From Pseudodesulfovibrio portus (GTDB taxonomy: Bacteria > Desulfobacterota > Desulfovibrionia > Desulfovibrionales > Desulfovibrionaceae): a DNA stretch of 64,000 nucleotides. Position numbers and translations under genes: made by a program. Below the pieces are notes generated by a model, which saw only the letters and a program-made list of their open reading frames with translations, ran no database searches and was not told the DNA's origin. Below, piece by piece: positions 28,728 to 36,204 of the stretch; within the stretch, counting starts at the first letter, position 1; each line of letters starts with the position of its first letter. The stretch covers positions 1,924,501 to 1,988,500 of the forward strand of contig NZ_AP026708.1 in the NCBI RefSeq assembly GCF_026000375.1, given 5' to 3'.

Positions 28728-29573
28728 ATGTTCCTTGGTGCGCACATGTCCATTGCCGGGGGCCTGCACATGGCCTTCGACCGTATCCGCCAGGTGGGCG
28801 GCACGGCCCTGCAGATATTCACCCGCAACCAGCGGCAGTGGAAGATTCCGGCGCTGACCGGATACGACGTGGAACTCTTCGGCGTCGCCCGGGAGCAATG
28901 GGGAAACTACCCGATTGCCGCCCACGATTCCTATCTGATCAATCTGGCCTCCGATCAGGAAGAGCAGGAAAAGCGCTCCCTCCTCTCCTTTGCCGAGGAA
29001 CTCAAGCGCATCGAGGTGCTCAACATCCCCTACCTGGTCACCCATCCCGGTTCGCATCTGGGCCGGGGCGTGGACGCGGGCGTTGCGCGCTATGCCGCCA
29101 ACCTGGACCGGGCCATCGAGCGGTCCGGTACGGAAACGGGCATGGTCCTGCTCGAGACCACGGCCGGTCAGGGCACCAACCTCGGCTCCACCTTCGAGGA
29201 GTTGGCGGCCATCATCGCGGCGTCGCGCCACCCCGAGCGTCTGGGCGTGTGCTACGACACCTGCCACACCTTTGCCGCCGGATACGACATCCGCACGCCC
29301 GAGGCCTACGCCGCCACCTTCGACGCCTTTGACCGCACCGTCGGGCTCGACCGGCTCAAGTTCTTTCACCTCAACGACTCCAAGACCGATTTCGATTCCC
29401 GCCGCGACCGCCACGAGCACATCGGCAAGGGGGCCATCGGCCTGGACGGCTTCCGCAACCTCATGCGGGACCCCCGGTTCAAGGACGTTCCCAAGACCCT
29501 GGAAACCCCCAAGGACAAGGATCTCGAAGACGATATCCGCAATCTCTCCATCTTGCGCGAACTGGCAAAATAG
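28728..29573 (+). CDS. nfo: Endonuclease IV (AP endonuclease)
   Basis: A 281-aa zinc-dependent TIM-barrel AP endonuclease for base-excision repair. It starts FLGAHMSIAGGLHMAFD and contains HPGSHLG, LLETTAGQGTNLGSTFEE, GVCYDTCHTFAAGYDI and FHLNDSKTDFDSRRDRHEHI, the trinuclear zinc-site histidines and acids of the family. Length is typical. It follows the small conserved gene by 16 bp and probably shares its transcript. A degenerate family-A repeat lies after the stop. Confidence 0.95.
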   Translation: MFLGAHMSIAGGLHMAFDRIRQVGGTALQIFTRNQRQWKIPALTGYDVELFGVAREQWGNYPIAAHDSYLINLASDQEEQEKRSLLSFAEELKRIEVLNIPYLVTHPGSHLGRGVDAGVARYAANLDRAIERSGTETGMVLLETTAGQGTNLGSTFEELAAIIAASRHPERLGVCYDTCHTFAAGYDIRTPEAYAATFDAFDRTVGLDRLKFFHLNDSKTDFDSRRDRHEHIGKGAIGLDGFRNLMRDPRFKDVPKTLETPKDKDLEDDIRNLSILRELAK

Positions 29574-29607
29574 TATCTGAACAAGCAACGACAACACCCC
29601 CACCCCG

Positions 29608-29688
29608 CAAGCACCCGCGCGAATGCGCATACAAATAGCTTTGGAAAAGGAAGGGGATGGGGGTCTGGGGGAAGGGGAAGGCACCCTT
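29608..29688 (-). repeat. Dispersed hairpin repeat, family A, copy 4 (partial)
   Basis: On the minus strand it reads CCTTCCCCTTCCCCCAGACC, CCCATCCCCTTCC, TTTTCCAAAGC and ends in a GCGCATTCGCGC-like inverted repeat. The hairpin half present in other copies is missing, and the copy runs into the start of the HAD gene. Confidence 0.65.
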
Positions 29689-30355
29689 GGCAAAACTCGA
29701 CGCAGTGATATTCGATTTTGACGGGACGTTGGCCGATGTCCCGTTGGATTTCGACCTGATGAAGACCCGGATCGCGGCCCTTGGCGAGGTCTTTCTGGGC
29801 GAGCGGCCCGTTCCCGACGGCAAGCCGGCCCTGGAGTGGCTGGAGGAGCTGGTGCAGCGGGTCATGAAGCTGGACGAGGCCGAGGGCAAGGAATTCCGCT
29901 CCCGAGGCCAGCTGGTGATCACGGCCATGGAGCTGGACGCGGCCCGGGACGGCGCGCTGTTCCCTTTCACCCGCCCGGCCCTGGACACCCTCGGCAGAAA
30001 GGGCGTGGCCGCCGGGGTCATCACCCGCAACATCACCGCCGCCGTGAAGGTGGTGTTCCCGGATATCGAGGAATGCACCCGAGTGTTCATTCCCCGCGAG
30101 GACGCGCCCCTGGTCAAGCCGGACCCGGCGCACCTGTTCCAGGCGCTTGAAAAAGTCGGCGCCGACCCCGGACGCTCCCTGATGGTCGGCGACCATCCCA
30201 TGGACGTGGAGACCGCCAAGCGGGCCGGGGCATTGTCTGCCGCCGTCACTTCCGGCCGGATGCGGCCCGAGGACTTCGCCCATCTCCGGCCCGACTTCGT
30301 GGCCCCGGATGTGGAGGCGCTCTTGATCGATCTGGAAAAGGCCGGGCTGCTTTAG
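29687..30355 (+). CDS. HAD-family phosphatase
   Basis: A 222-aa haloacid-dehalogenase hydrolase, phosphoglycolate-phosphatase-like. Motif I is IFDFDGTLADVP, motif II is in GVITRNI, motif III lysine in LVKPDPAHLFQAL and motif IV is SLMVGDHPMDVETAKRAGA. The start is not obvious: an ATG at 29657 lies inside a family-A repeat and would add a Gly/Lys-rich tail, whereas the TTG at 29687 has GAAGG about 7 bp upstream and begins directly at the fold, so I prefer it. Substrate unknown. Confidence 0.82.
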   Translation: MAKLDAVIFDFDGTLADVPLDFDLMKTRIAALGEVFLGERPVPDGKPALEWLEELVQRVMKLDEAEGKEFRSRGQLVITAMELDAARDGALFPFTRPALDTLGRKGVAAGVITRNITAAVKVVFPDIEECTRVFIPREDAPLVKPDPAHLFQALEKVGADPGRSLMVGDHPMDVETAKRAGALSAAVTSGRMRPEDFAHLRPDFVAPDVEALLIDLEKAGLL

Positions 30356-30459
30356 CCGCTCCCTCCGCCTGCCGTTCTTCCCATACCCAAGTAGGCGCTT
30401 CCAAACCCGGCCCGGCGTGTGGTAATGTGTTCGGGTTCAACCGCAACAAGGATGGGATC

Positions 30460-31572
30460 ATGGCGTCGAGAGTATTTTTCTGGAATCTGCGGGCGTCGAG
30501 CAAGGCCCCGTTTGACAAGAGGATGCGCAGCCTGCTCAAGGCGTGCAAGGCGGATCAGCAGATTACCGAGGGCGACCTGGCGGCCGTGAAGCTCCACTTC
30601 GGCGAGCAGGGCACCACCGGGTTCCTGCGGCCCCTGTGGGTCAAGCCGGTCATCGACTTCATCCTGGAGGCCGGGGGCAAGCCGTTCCTGACCGACGCCT
30701 CCACCCTGTACGTGGGCCAGCGCGGCGAAGCGGTCTCCCATGCCCTGTGCGCCGCCCGCCACGGCTGGGACCCGCTCATCCTGAACGCGCCCACGGTCAT
30801 CGCCGACGGGTTGCGCGGCGAGTTCGAGACCGCCGTGCATGTGGGCTGCAAGCACCTGGACGAGGTCTATATCGCCGGGGCCATCGCCGAGGCGGATTTC
30901 TTCGTCTCCCTGAACCATTTCAAGGGCCACGAGCTGGCCGGATACGGCGGGGCGCTCAAGAACATCGGCATGGGCTCGGCCTCCAAGAAAGGCAAGATGC
31001 AGCAGCATTTTTCCACGGGTCCCATTATCCGGGAGGATATGTGCGAAGGGTGCGAGGCGTGCGTCCGGGCCTGCAAGGTCGGCGCGCTCTCCATCAACGA
31101 GGACACCGGCAAGATCGCGCTCAATGCGGAACGGTGCGTGGGCTGCGGCGGCTGTTTCGTGGCCTGCCGCCACGGCGGGCTGGAAGTGGACTGGAAGGTG
31201 GGCGTGCAGGATTTCCTGGAGCGGATGATGGAATACGCCAAGGGCGTGCTCGATACCAAACGCACCCCCGGCCTGCATGTCAATTTCGTCATGGACGTGG
31301 TCCCGGACTGCGACTGCGTGGGCTTCACCGACGCGCCCATCTGCCCGGACATCGGCGTGCTCGCCAGCTTCGACCCCGTGGCCGTGGACCAGGCGTCCAT
31401 GGACCTGGTCAGCAACGCCCCGGCCCTGTACCCGAGCCAGCTGCCATTTGGCATCACCCCCGGCCAGAACAAGTTCTCGGCCATTCACCAGCACGTGTCC
31501 GTGGACTTCGGCCTTGGATACGCCGAACAAATCGGCCTCGGCACCCGCGAATACGAACTGATCAAGATGTAG
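30460..31572 (+). CDS. DUF362-domain protein with two [4Fe-4S] clusters
   Basis: A 370-aa DUF362 protein with an inserted ferredoxin. The DUF362 body includes AAVKLHFGEQGTTGFLRP, AEADFFVSLNHFKGHELAGY and ALKNIGMGSASKKGKMQQH. Two cluster motifs, CEGCEACVRACKVGAL and CVGCGGCFVACRHGGL, lie at about residues 195-240. The start ATG at 30460 follows AAGGA. Proteins of this type are common in anaerobes and are presumed iron-sulfur redox or assembly factors; the exact role is unknown. Confidence 0.85.
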   Translation: MASRVFFWNLRASSKAPFDKRMRSLLKACKADQQITEGDLAAVKLHFGEQGTTGFLRPLWVKPVIDFILEAGGKPFLTDASTLYVGQRGEAVSHALCAARHGWDPLILNAPTVIADGLRGEFETAVHVGCKHLDEVYIAGAIAEADFFVSLNHFKGHELAGYGGALKNIGMGSASKKGKMQQHFSTGPIIREDMCEGCEACVRACKVGALSINEDTGKIALNAERCVGCGGCFVACRHGGLEVDWKVGVQDFLERMMEYAKGVLDTKRTPGLHVNFVMDVVPDCDCVGFTDAPICPDIGVLASFDPVAVDQASMDLVSNAPALYPSQLPFGITPGQNKFSAIHQHVSVDFGLGYAEQIGLGTREYELIKM

Positions 31573-31665
31573 CCTCCGGCGGCCAGGGGGAACCCTTTGT
31601 AAAGGGCTTCCCCCTGGACCCCCTCCTAAACTTCTTGGGTCGCCTGCGGCGAGGGCTGTCCGTTC
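31572..31665 (+). repeat. Dispersed hairpin repeat, family A, copy 5
   Basis: GCCTCCGGCGGCCAGGGGG, a 15-bp hairpin with AACCCTTTGTAAAGGGCTT centre, GGACCCCCTCCTAAACTTCTT and CGCCTGCGGCGAGGGCT. It starts at the DUF362 stop codon itself and is followed 40 bp later by a family-C hairpin. Confidence 0.8.
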
Positions 31666-31704
31666 GCAGCAGTTCGATCTCATTTTCCCATAAAACACCG
31701 TGAG

Positions 31705-31735
31705 CGCCGTTGGGTGCCCAGAGCACCCAACGGCG
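31705..31735. repeat. TTGGGTG hairpin repeat, family C, copy 1
   Basis: Perfect 13-bp arms (CGCCGTTGGGTGC at 31705-31717; complement at 31723-31735), loop CCAGA. Related hairpins are at 33505 and 59396. The remaining 31736-31868 holds no gene; part of it may be the tRNA promoter. Confidence 0.65.
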
Positions 31736-31868
31736 GGTCGCCCTCGATCGTCCTCCCTGGCGGCAGGACGGGCATCCCGCAGGGAAAACAACGGCGTGAC
31801 GACCCGCTGTCCCAAGCCGGTTGACGTAAAACTCTCGGTATTGTAATGCGTTGAGTAATTGTATTTGT

Positions 31869-31944
<76 letters not shown>

Positions 31945-31970
31945 GACCATTTTGTTGGAGCATTTGTACA

Positions 31971-32231
31971 ATGAAAAGCATTTATGTCGGTAACATTCCC
32001 TTCAGCGCATCCGAAGACGACCTGCGCGACCTGTTCGCCGCTCACGGCGAAGTCCTTTCCGTCAAGTTCATCATGGACCGGGAAACCGGTCGGTTCCGCG
32101 GCTTCGCTTTCGTGGAGATGGAAGACGCGGGCGCCCTGGCCGCCATCGAGGCCCTGGACGGGAACGAAATGAGCGGGCGGAACCTGAAGGTCAACGAAGC
32201 CAAGCCGCGCGCTCCCCGCCCCAGGTACTAA
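31971..32231 (+). CDS. RRM-domain RNA-binding protein
   Basis: An 86-aa single RNA-recognition-motif protein of the cyanobacterial/bacterial Rbp type. RNP2 is IYVGNIPF (residues 4-11) and RNP1 is RGFAFVEM (about residues 44-51). The tail is short and basic (KPRAPRPRY). It lies 26 bp after initiator tRNA-Met, so co-transcription with the tRNA is possible. GGAG precedes the ATG at 31971. It is followed by a compact GC hairpin with T-run (32259-32281). Such proteins are often cold-induced; nothing here shows that directly. Confidence 0.92.
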   Translation: MKSIYVGNIPFSASEDDLRDLFAAHGEVLSVKFIMDRETGRFRGFAFVEMEDAGALAAIEALDGNEMSGRNLKVNEAKPRAPRPRY

Positions 32232-32258
32232 CATCCGGCAACGCTGACCCTTGCCGAA

Positions 32259-32281
32259 CCGCGCAGTGCGCGGAGTCTTTT
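32259..32281 (+). terminator. Terminator of the RRM gene
   Basis: CCGCGC-AGT-GCGCGG stem (32259-32264 / 32268-32273) followed by AGTCTTTT. Confidence 0.75.
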
Positions 32282-32394
32282 GTTGCGCCCCCCGTCCGGG
32301 TGGACTGCGGCCTGTTTCCCTCTCTCATTAAAGAAGTTATTCGCTGCAACTTCAGCTGGATAAGAACTTTCCTGCCCGGCAGGGTGTTTTGTGG

Positions 32395-32429
32395 TTGACA
32401 TGAGCGGTATATTCAGGAATGATTCCTGA
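32395..32429 (+). promoter_or_regulatory. Promoter with overlapping palindrome, upstream of the 56-aa winged-helix gene
   Basis: TTGACA (32395-32400) with a 17-bp spacer to AATGAT (32418-32423). A 17-bp palindrome TCAGGAAT-G-ATTCCTGA (32413-32429) covers the -10 region, a position suited to repression. Confidence 0.5.
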
Positions 32430-32456
32430 TATCAATTAACAACAACGGAGCGTTCC

Positions 32457-32627
32457 ATGAAAGACCAAGTACTCAAAGCCATGAAGGATGCCGGCAAGCC
32501 TGTCCGTCCCGGCGATGTGGCCAAGATCCTCGGCGCGGACAGCAAGGAAGTTTCCAAGGCCATCAAGGACCTTCGCCAGGACGGCGCAGTCGTGTCCCCC
32601 AAGCGGTGCTTTTACGAGCCCGCATGA
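32457..32627 (+). CDS. 56-aa winged-helix protein
   Basis: Too short for most gene callers but well supported: ACGGAG 6 bp before the ATG at 32457, a promoter with palindrome upstream and a strong terminator downstream. The sequence MKDQVLKAMKDAGKPVRPGD, then VAKILGADSKEVSKAIKDLR, forms a compact winged helix (helix-turn-helix plus DGAVVSPKRCFYEP wing). It is probably a small DNA-binding protein; autoregulation through the palindrome at 32413-32429 is an inference. Confidence 0.72.
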   Translation: MKDQVLKAMKDAGKPVRPGDVAKILGADSKEVSKAIKDLRQDGAVVSPKRCFYEPA

Positions 32628-32668
32628 TATAGCAGTCACTCCTTCCTCCAACCCCTCCTCCAAATGCC

Positions 32669-32706
32669 AAGCCCCGGTCTCATGCCCCCGAGACCGGGGC
32701 TTGCGG
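32669..32706 (+). terminator. Terminator of the winged-helix gene
   Basis: Perfect 13-bp arms (AAGCCCCGGTCTC at 32669-32681; complement at 32690-32702), 8-nt loop, short T-containing tail. Confidence 0.8.
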
Positions 32707-32738
32707 TTTCCGCTCTCCACGTACTGTCCGTCCAATTA

Positions 32739-32856
32739 TGACAGCATCCTGTCAATAGAGAAAATCTAGACTTTTTCTATCGATTTGAGGTGTGTTGTTT
32801 TCGGGTGTTTTCGGCCTCTTTTGACAGTTGACTGTCGATATGACAATATACTGTCA
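32739..32856. promoter_or_regulatory. Triple operator of the MarR gene
   Basis: Three copies of a 16-bp palindrome with consensus TGACAG-N4-CTGTCA: 32739-32754 (perfect), 32822-32837 (one mismatch) and 32841-32856 (one mismatch). The last two are 19 bp apart and the third overlaps the first base of the ATG at 32856. The arrangement is what is expected for autorepression by the MarR protein encoded immediately downstream. Confidence 0.7.
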
Positions 32857-33335
32857 TGAATACTTGGAAATCTCCGCTGGGCGGGTCGCGGGCCGGGGTG
32901 CCCGCCGAGGTTTTGGAAGCGTCCGAACTCTTTGCCGAGGTCTTTCGGCTTCAGGCTTCGGTGGTGGCGGCCATGGAGGAAATGGCCCGAGATTCCGGGC
33001 TGACCGGAGCGCGCTGGCAGGTGCTGTGCGCCCTTGCCGACGGGCCGGTTACGGTGGCCTCTGCCGCCCGCGCCCTGGGGCTTGCGCGTCAGTCGGTGCA
33101 GCGCACTGCGGACGGCCTGGCCGAGTCCGGGTTTGTCGAGTATCGGGACAACCCGGACCATGTTCGGGCGCGATTGGCGCATCTCACCGAGCAGGGGCGG
33201 GTTGCGGTGGAAAAGTTGCGGGCCGATCAGGCCAGGTGGCTTGAGAGGGTCGGCAGGGACCTGCCCCCGGCCAATCTCCGAATTGCAAAAGGGGTCGTGC
33301 GTGGCCTTATCAACCGCGTCGTCGGCTTAACATAG
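32856..33335 (+). CDS. MarR-family transcriptional regulator
   Basis: A 159-aa winged-helix dimer regulator. The core is GLTGARWQVLCALADGPVTV, then ASAARALGLARQSVQRTADG for the recognition helix and VEYRDNPDHVRARLAHLTEQ for the wing. The ATG at 32856 lies within the third operator palindrome, so bound protein would block both transcription and the ribosome region. It stands alone; no transporter or oxidoreductase target is adjacent on its strand. The stop codon is also the first part of a family-D repeat. Confidence 0.9.
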   Translation: MNTWKSPLGGSRAGVPAEVLEASELFAEVFRLQASVVAAMEEMARDSGLTGARWQVLCALADGPVTVASAARALGLARQSVQRTADGLAESGFVEYRDNPDHVRARLAHLTEQGRVAVEKLRADQARWLERVGRDLPPANLRIAKGVVRGLINRVVGLT

Positions 33336-33450
33336 CGGACCATCTGCGAATTTTTCGGGCACCGCCCGATCCTCACCGCAGCGTTGCTGCGCCTCCGGTC
33401 GGTCGGCATCCGAAAAATCCACATCTGACCCACTCTTCCAAGCCTCATGG
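33331..33450 (+). repeat. ~120-bp dispersed repeat, family D, copy 1
   Basis: Starts CATAGCGGACCATCTGCG, AATTTTTC, CGATCCTCACCGCAGCG, GCGCCTCCGGT, CGAAAAATCCACAT and ends GACCCACTCTTCCAAGCCTC. The same blocks appear inverted at 59565-59683. It begins at the MarR stop codon. Confidence 0.75.
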
Positions 33451-33504
33451 TGTCGGGGGAAGGGCGGTCGTGATCTGCTTGGGACGGTTTGGGATGACCC
33501 GGTG

Positions 33505-33525
33505 TTGGGTGCCTGGGGCACCCAA
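33505..33525. repeat. TTGGGTG hairpin repeat, family C, copy 2
   Basis: TTGGGTGCC (33505-33513) and GGCACCCAA (33517-33525), loop TGG. It sits between a family-D and a family-A element. Confidence 0.55.
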
Positions 33526-33596
33526 ATCGCTTACGGGGTTATTGGGGGAGGCAGTTGTCCTCCCTTTTTTGTTGCCGTGCACCACAAAGGGGGCAC

Positions 33597-33658
33597 GCAC
33601 GGCTCTCGCCGCGAGACGACAGAAAAAGCTTTGGAAAAGGAAGGGTCTGGGGGCGTCG
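33597..33658 (-). repeat. Dispersed hairpin repeat, family A, copy 6 (degenerate)
   Basis: On the minus strand GCCCCCAGACCCTTCCTTTT, CCAAAGCTTTTTC and a TCTCGCGGCGAGA inverted repeat. It abuts the stop of the LysE gene (33660). Confidence 0.65.
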
Positions 33659-33659
33659 T

Positions 33660-34292
33660 CTAGCTCACGGGCTCGGCCAGGGCGAGGCGGATGCCGAGGG
33701 CGACGAACAGGGTCCCGGCGGCTCTCTTGATCCATTTGGTGTATTTGCCCCCGGTGCCGATCATGGAGGAGACGCGGGCGGCGGTCCATGCGTAGGTCAG
33801 GTTCACGAAGGTTCCGTTGACGGTGAAGACGATGCCCAGGAACAGGAAGGCCAGGGGTTTGGACGGGGCGTCGTGAGCCACGAACTGGGGCAGGAAGGCG
33901 AGAAAGAACAGGGCCACCTTGGGATTCAGGGCGTTGGTCAGGAACCCCTGCGTGAACACCTTGCGCCGGGAAACGAGGCAGTATTCGCCGCTGCCGTGAT
34001 CTTTTTTGTCGGCCCGCCACATCTGGAATCCGACCCAGACCAGATAGGTCGCGCCCGCGTATTTGACCACCGTGAAGGCCGTGGCCGAGGTGGCCAGGAT
34101 GGCGGACAGGCCGAGGGCGGCGGCAAAGACGTGCACGAAGCAGCCCGCAGCCACACCCAGAGCGGCCAGGGCTCCGCTGCGCCAGCCCAGGGACGCTCCC
34201 TTGGACACGATGTAGAACACATCCTGGCCGGGCGTGATGTTCAAGAGCAGGCCGGAAAGGATGAACAGGACAAGGTCGTGGGTGCCGAACAT
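33660..34292 (-). CDS. LysE/RhtB-family amino-acid exporter
   Basis: A 210-aa inner-membrane protein with six predicted helices. Family features are the N-terminal LFILSGLLLNITPGQDVFYI (with the conserved PG-D), YLVWVGFQMWRADKK and FTQGFLTNALNPKVALFFLA. The start at 34292 is chosen for CGGAG upstream and because it begins at the first helix. It probably exports amino acids or a related metabolite; substrate unknown. A binding-protein gene lies upstream on the same strand at 28 bp distance. Confidence 0.9.
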   Translation of the reverse strand: MFGTHDLVLFILSGLLLNITPGQDVFYIVSKGASLGWRSGALAALGVAAGCFVHVFAAALGLSAILATSATAFTVVKYAGATYLVWVGFQMWRADKKDHGSGEYCLVSRRKVFTQGFLTNALNPKVALFFLAFLPQFVAHDAPSKPLAFLFLGIVFTVNGTFVNLTYAWTAARVSSMIGTGGKYTKWIKRAAGTLFVALGIRLALAEPVS

Positions 34293-34320
34293 GGGGTGCT
34301 CCGAGGCGGGTTGCGGGAAA

Positions 34321-35064
34321 TCAGAAACTGTCGAAATCGGGGTACTTGTGGCCCCATTTGTCAAAGATGGGCTTGAGCTTGCCCGCCTTGTGCAGGATCA
34401 TCATGCCTGCTTCGTACATCTGTTTGACCTTTTTGCCCCGAGGAGTCTTGTTGAACAGGGGGAAATAGGAACGGGAGCCGGCCCGGCGGATGGCGTATTC
34501 CTCCCGGTCGAAAACCTGGTCGGTCAGCCTGATGGAGTTCTCTATGAAGGAGATGTCGTCCACGTAGAAATCGGACCGCCCCAGCAGGACCATGTTCAGG
34601 CACTTGACCCCGGAAGGCATCTCGCGAATGCGAACGGGCACGGGGAAATCCCAATCATGGTAATACCCGAGCTGGCTCGCCACTTCCCGGTCGCGCAGGC
34701 TCTCCGGTCCGGTCCAGTCGGGAATTCTGGATTTCTTGAAGAACACGTGAAAATCGTTGGTGAACATGGGGTAGCGTCCGGTGACCAGGGGGGGCTGGGC
34801 GCGGTCGTCACAGGTCATCATGTCCCCTTGGCCGGTCCTGACCATCTCGTCCCCGCGATCCGTGGGCATGTATTCATGGCGCACGGATATGCCGTACAGG
34901 GAAAAGACCTCGCGCAGAACCTCATGGTACAGGCCGGTTCCATCCCGGTTGGTGAAGGAATCCCAAGAGGGGCCTGTGCTTACGACTTCACGCAACTCAG
35001 AGGCATTACCTGGAATCGGCTGGAGCGCGAATATGAGGAATATGCATAAAAGCGTCTTTGTCAT
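34321..35064 (-). CDS. Periplasmic substrate-binding protein (SBP family 3-like)
   Basis: A 247-aa secreted protein with a Sec signal peptide (MTKTLLCIFLIFALQPIPGN, cleavage near Ala22). The body resembles amino-acid-type SBP_bac_3 domains: GTGLYHEVLREVFSLYGISV, DEMVRTGQGDMMTCDD and PLFNKTPRGKKVKQMYEAGM. No permease or ATPase gene is next to it, so it may act as a sensor-type or orphan binding protein. The ribosome site is weak. It is upstream of and same-strand with the LysE exporter gene. Confidence 0.8.
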   Translation of the reverse strand: MTKTLLCIFLIFALQPIPGNASELREVVSTGPSWDSFTNRDGTGLYHEVLREVFSLYGISVRHEYMPTDRGDEMVRTGQGDMMTCDDRAQPPLVTGRYPMFTNDFHVFFKKSRIPDWTGPESLRDREVASQLGYYHDWDFPVPVRIREMPSGVKCLNMVLLGRSDFYVDDISFIENSIRLTDQVFDREEYAIRRAGSRSYFPLFNKTPRGKKVKQMYEAGMMILHKAGKLKPIFDKWGHKYPDFDSF

Positions 35065-35190
35065 GTCAACCGATACTGCCCAATTGTTTGCTGATTATCA
35101 ATCTGAATTACGAATCTTTCATAATGTGGAATGTCCGCCGGGCAAAACAGGTCGTGAAACCGTGCCCTGATAGGCGGCTCGCTATTTTTC

Positions 35191-35220
35191 TTGACATTGG
35201 GTTTTTTGAGCATATGCTCA
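35191..35220 (+). promoter_or_regulatory. ORP-cluster promoter with palindromic operator
   Basis: TTGACA at 35191-35196 and TATGCT at 35213-35218 (16-bp spacer). The -10 lies inside a perfect 14-bp palindrome, TGAGCATATGCTCA (35207-35220), 30 bp before the start of the DUF134-type gene. No sigma54 -24/-12 element is seen here. Confidence 0.6.
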
Positions 35221-35250
35221 TTTCGAAACCTGTTCACACAAGAGGGATGT

Positions 35251-36204
35251 ATGGGACGAAGGAAGATAAGACGGATGGTGCAACGGGAACCCGACGCGAC
35301 CTATTACAAGCCGCAGGGAGTTCCCATGACCAAATTGAAGAACGCCACCCTGACCTTCGAGGAACTTGAGGCGCTCCGCCTGGCGGATGCTCAGGGGTTC
35401 TCTCAGGCCGAGGGGGCCGAAGTCATGGGCGTGTCCAGGGCTACGTTCGGCAGGGTGCTCTCGGCGGCCAGGACAGTTGTCGCCCGGGCGCTGACCGAAG
35501 GGTTGGCCATCCGTATTCAGGGGGGACATTACACCCTGGCCGATGACGGAGTGTGGGCATGCCCGTCCATGGAAACGGACCATGCGTCCAAAACCGATGG
35601 AGATGAAATTATGCCGGGTATGAAAGGAAACGGATCGGGCGCCGGAGGCGGCGGTCGATGCCAGGGCGGCCAGGGACGTGGCATGGGCCAGGGCGGTCGT
35701 TGCGGCGGTGGCCGTGGCATGGGCGGCGGCGGTCGCGGCATGGGCGGCAAGGGCATGAGCGGCGGCAACATGGGTATGGGCCGCGCCATGGACAACCGGA
35801 ATCCCCAACAAACCTCAAAGGATAGTATTATGAACAATATCGCGATTACCAGTGAAGGCCCCACCCTGGACGACAGGGTCGATCCCCGCTTCGGTCGGGC
35901 CGGCGGCTTCGTCATCGTCAACCCCGAAACCATGGAAGTGGTGCAGTACGTGGACAACGGTTCCTCCCAGGCAATGGCCCAGGGCGCGGGAATCCAGGCT
36001 GCGGAAAACGTGGCCAACGCGGGCGCCGGGGTGCTCCTGACCGGATACGTCGGCCCCAAGGCCTTCGACGCCCTGCAGGCGGCGGGCATCCGCATCGGCC
36101 AGGACGTTGACGGGCTGACCGTGCGCGAGGCCGTGAACAAGTTCAAGGCGGGCGGCGTGACCATGGCCGACGCCGCCAATGCCGCAGCCGGGGGCAACAA
36201 GTGA
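35251..36204 (+). CDS. Fusion of DUF134 DNA-binding domain, Gly/Met-rich linker and NifX-type domain
   Basis: A 317-aa three-part protein. Residues 1-105 are DUF134, with an HTH (FEELEALRLADAQGFSQAEG, EVMGVSRATFGRVL). Residues about 121-180 form a Gly/Met/Cys-rich stretch resembling the small DUF5320-type proteins found in such clusters. Residues 194-317 are a dinitrogenase iron-molybdenum-cofactor (NifX/NifB-C) domain of the ORP kind. An internal ATG at 35830 with AAAGGA upstream sits exactly at the NifX domain, so that domain might also be made separately. AGAGGG precedes the chosen ATG. It overlaps the next gene by 4 bp and probably controls the cluster through the palindrome at 35207-35220. 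Confidence 0.85.
   Translation: MGRRKIRRMVQREPDATYYKPQGVPMTKLKNATLTFEELEALRLADAQGFSQAEGAEVMGVSRATFGRVLSAARTVVARALTEGLAIRIQGGHYTLADDGVWACPSMETDHASKTDGDEIMPGMKGNGSGAGGGGRCQGGQGRGMGQGGRCGGGRGMGGGGRGMGGKGMSGGNMGMGRAMDNRNPQQTSKDSIMNNIAITSEGPTLDDRVDPRFGRAGGFVIVNPETMEVVQYVDNGSSQAMAQGAGIQAAENVANAGAGVLLTGYVGPKAFDALQAAGIRIGQDVDGLTVREAVNKFKAGGVTMADAANAAAGGNK

Noticed and set aside
35161-35250. Sigma54 promoter before the ORP cluster
   Set aside because: No GG-N10-GC pair with proper -24/-12 context and no enhancer-binding regulator gene in the window; a sigma70-like promoter fits better.
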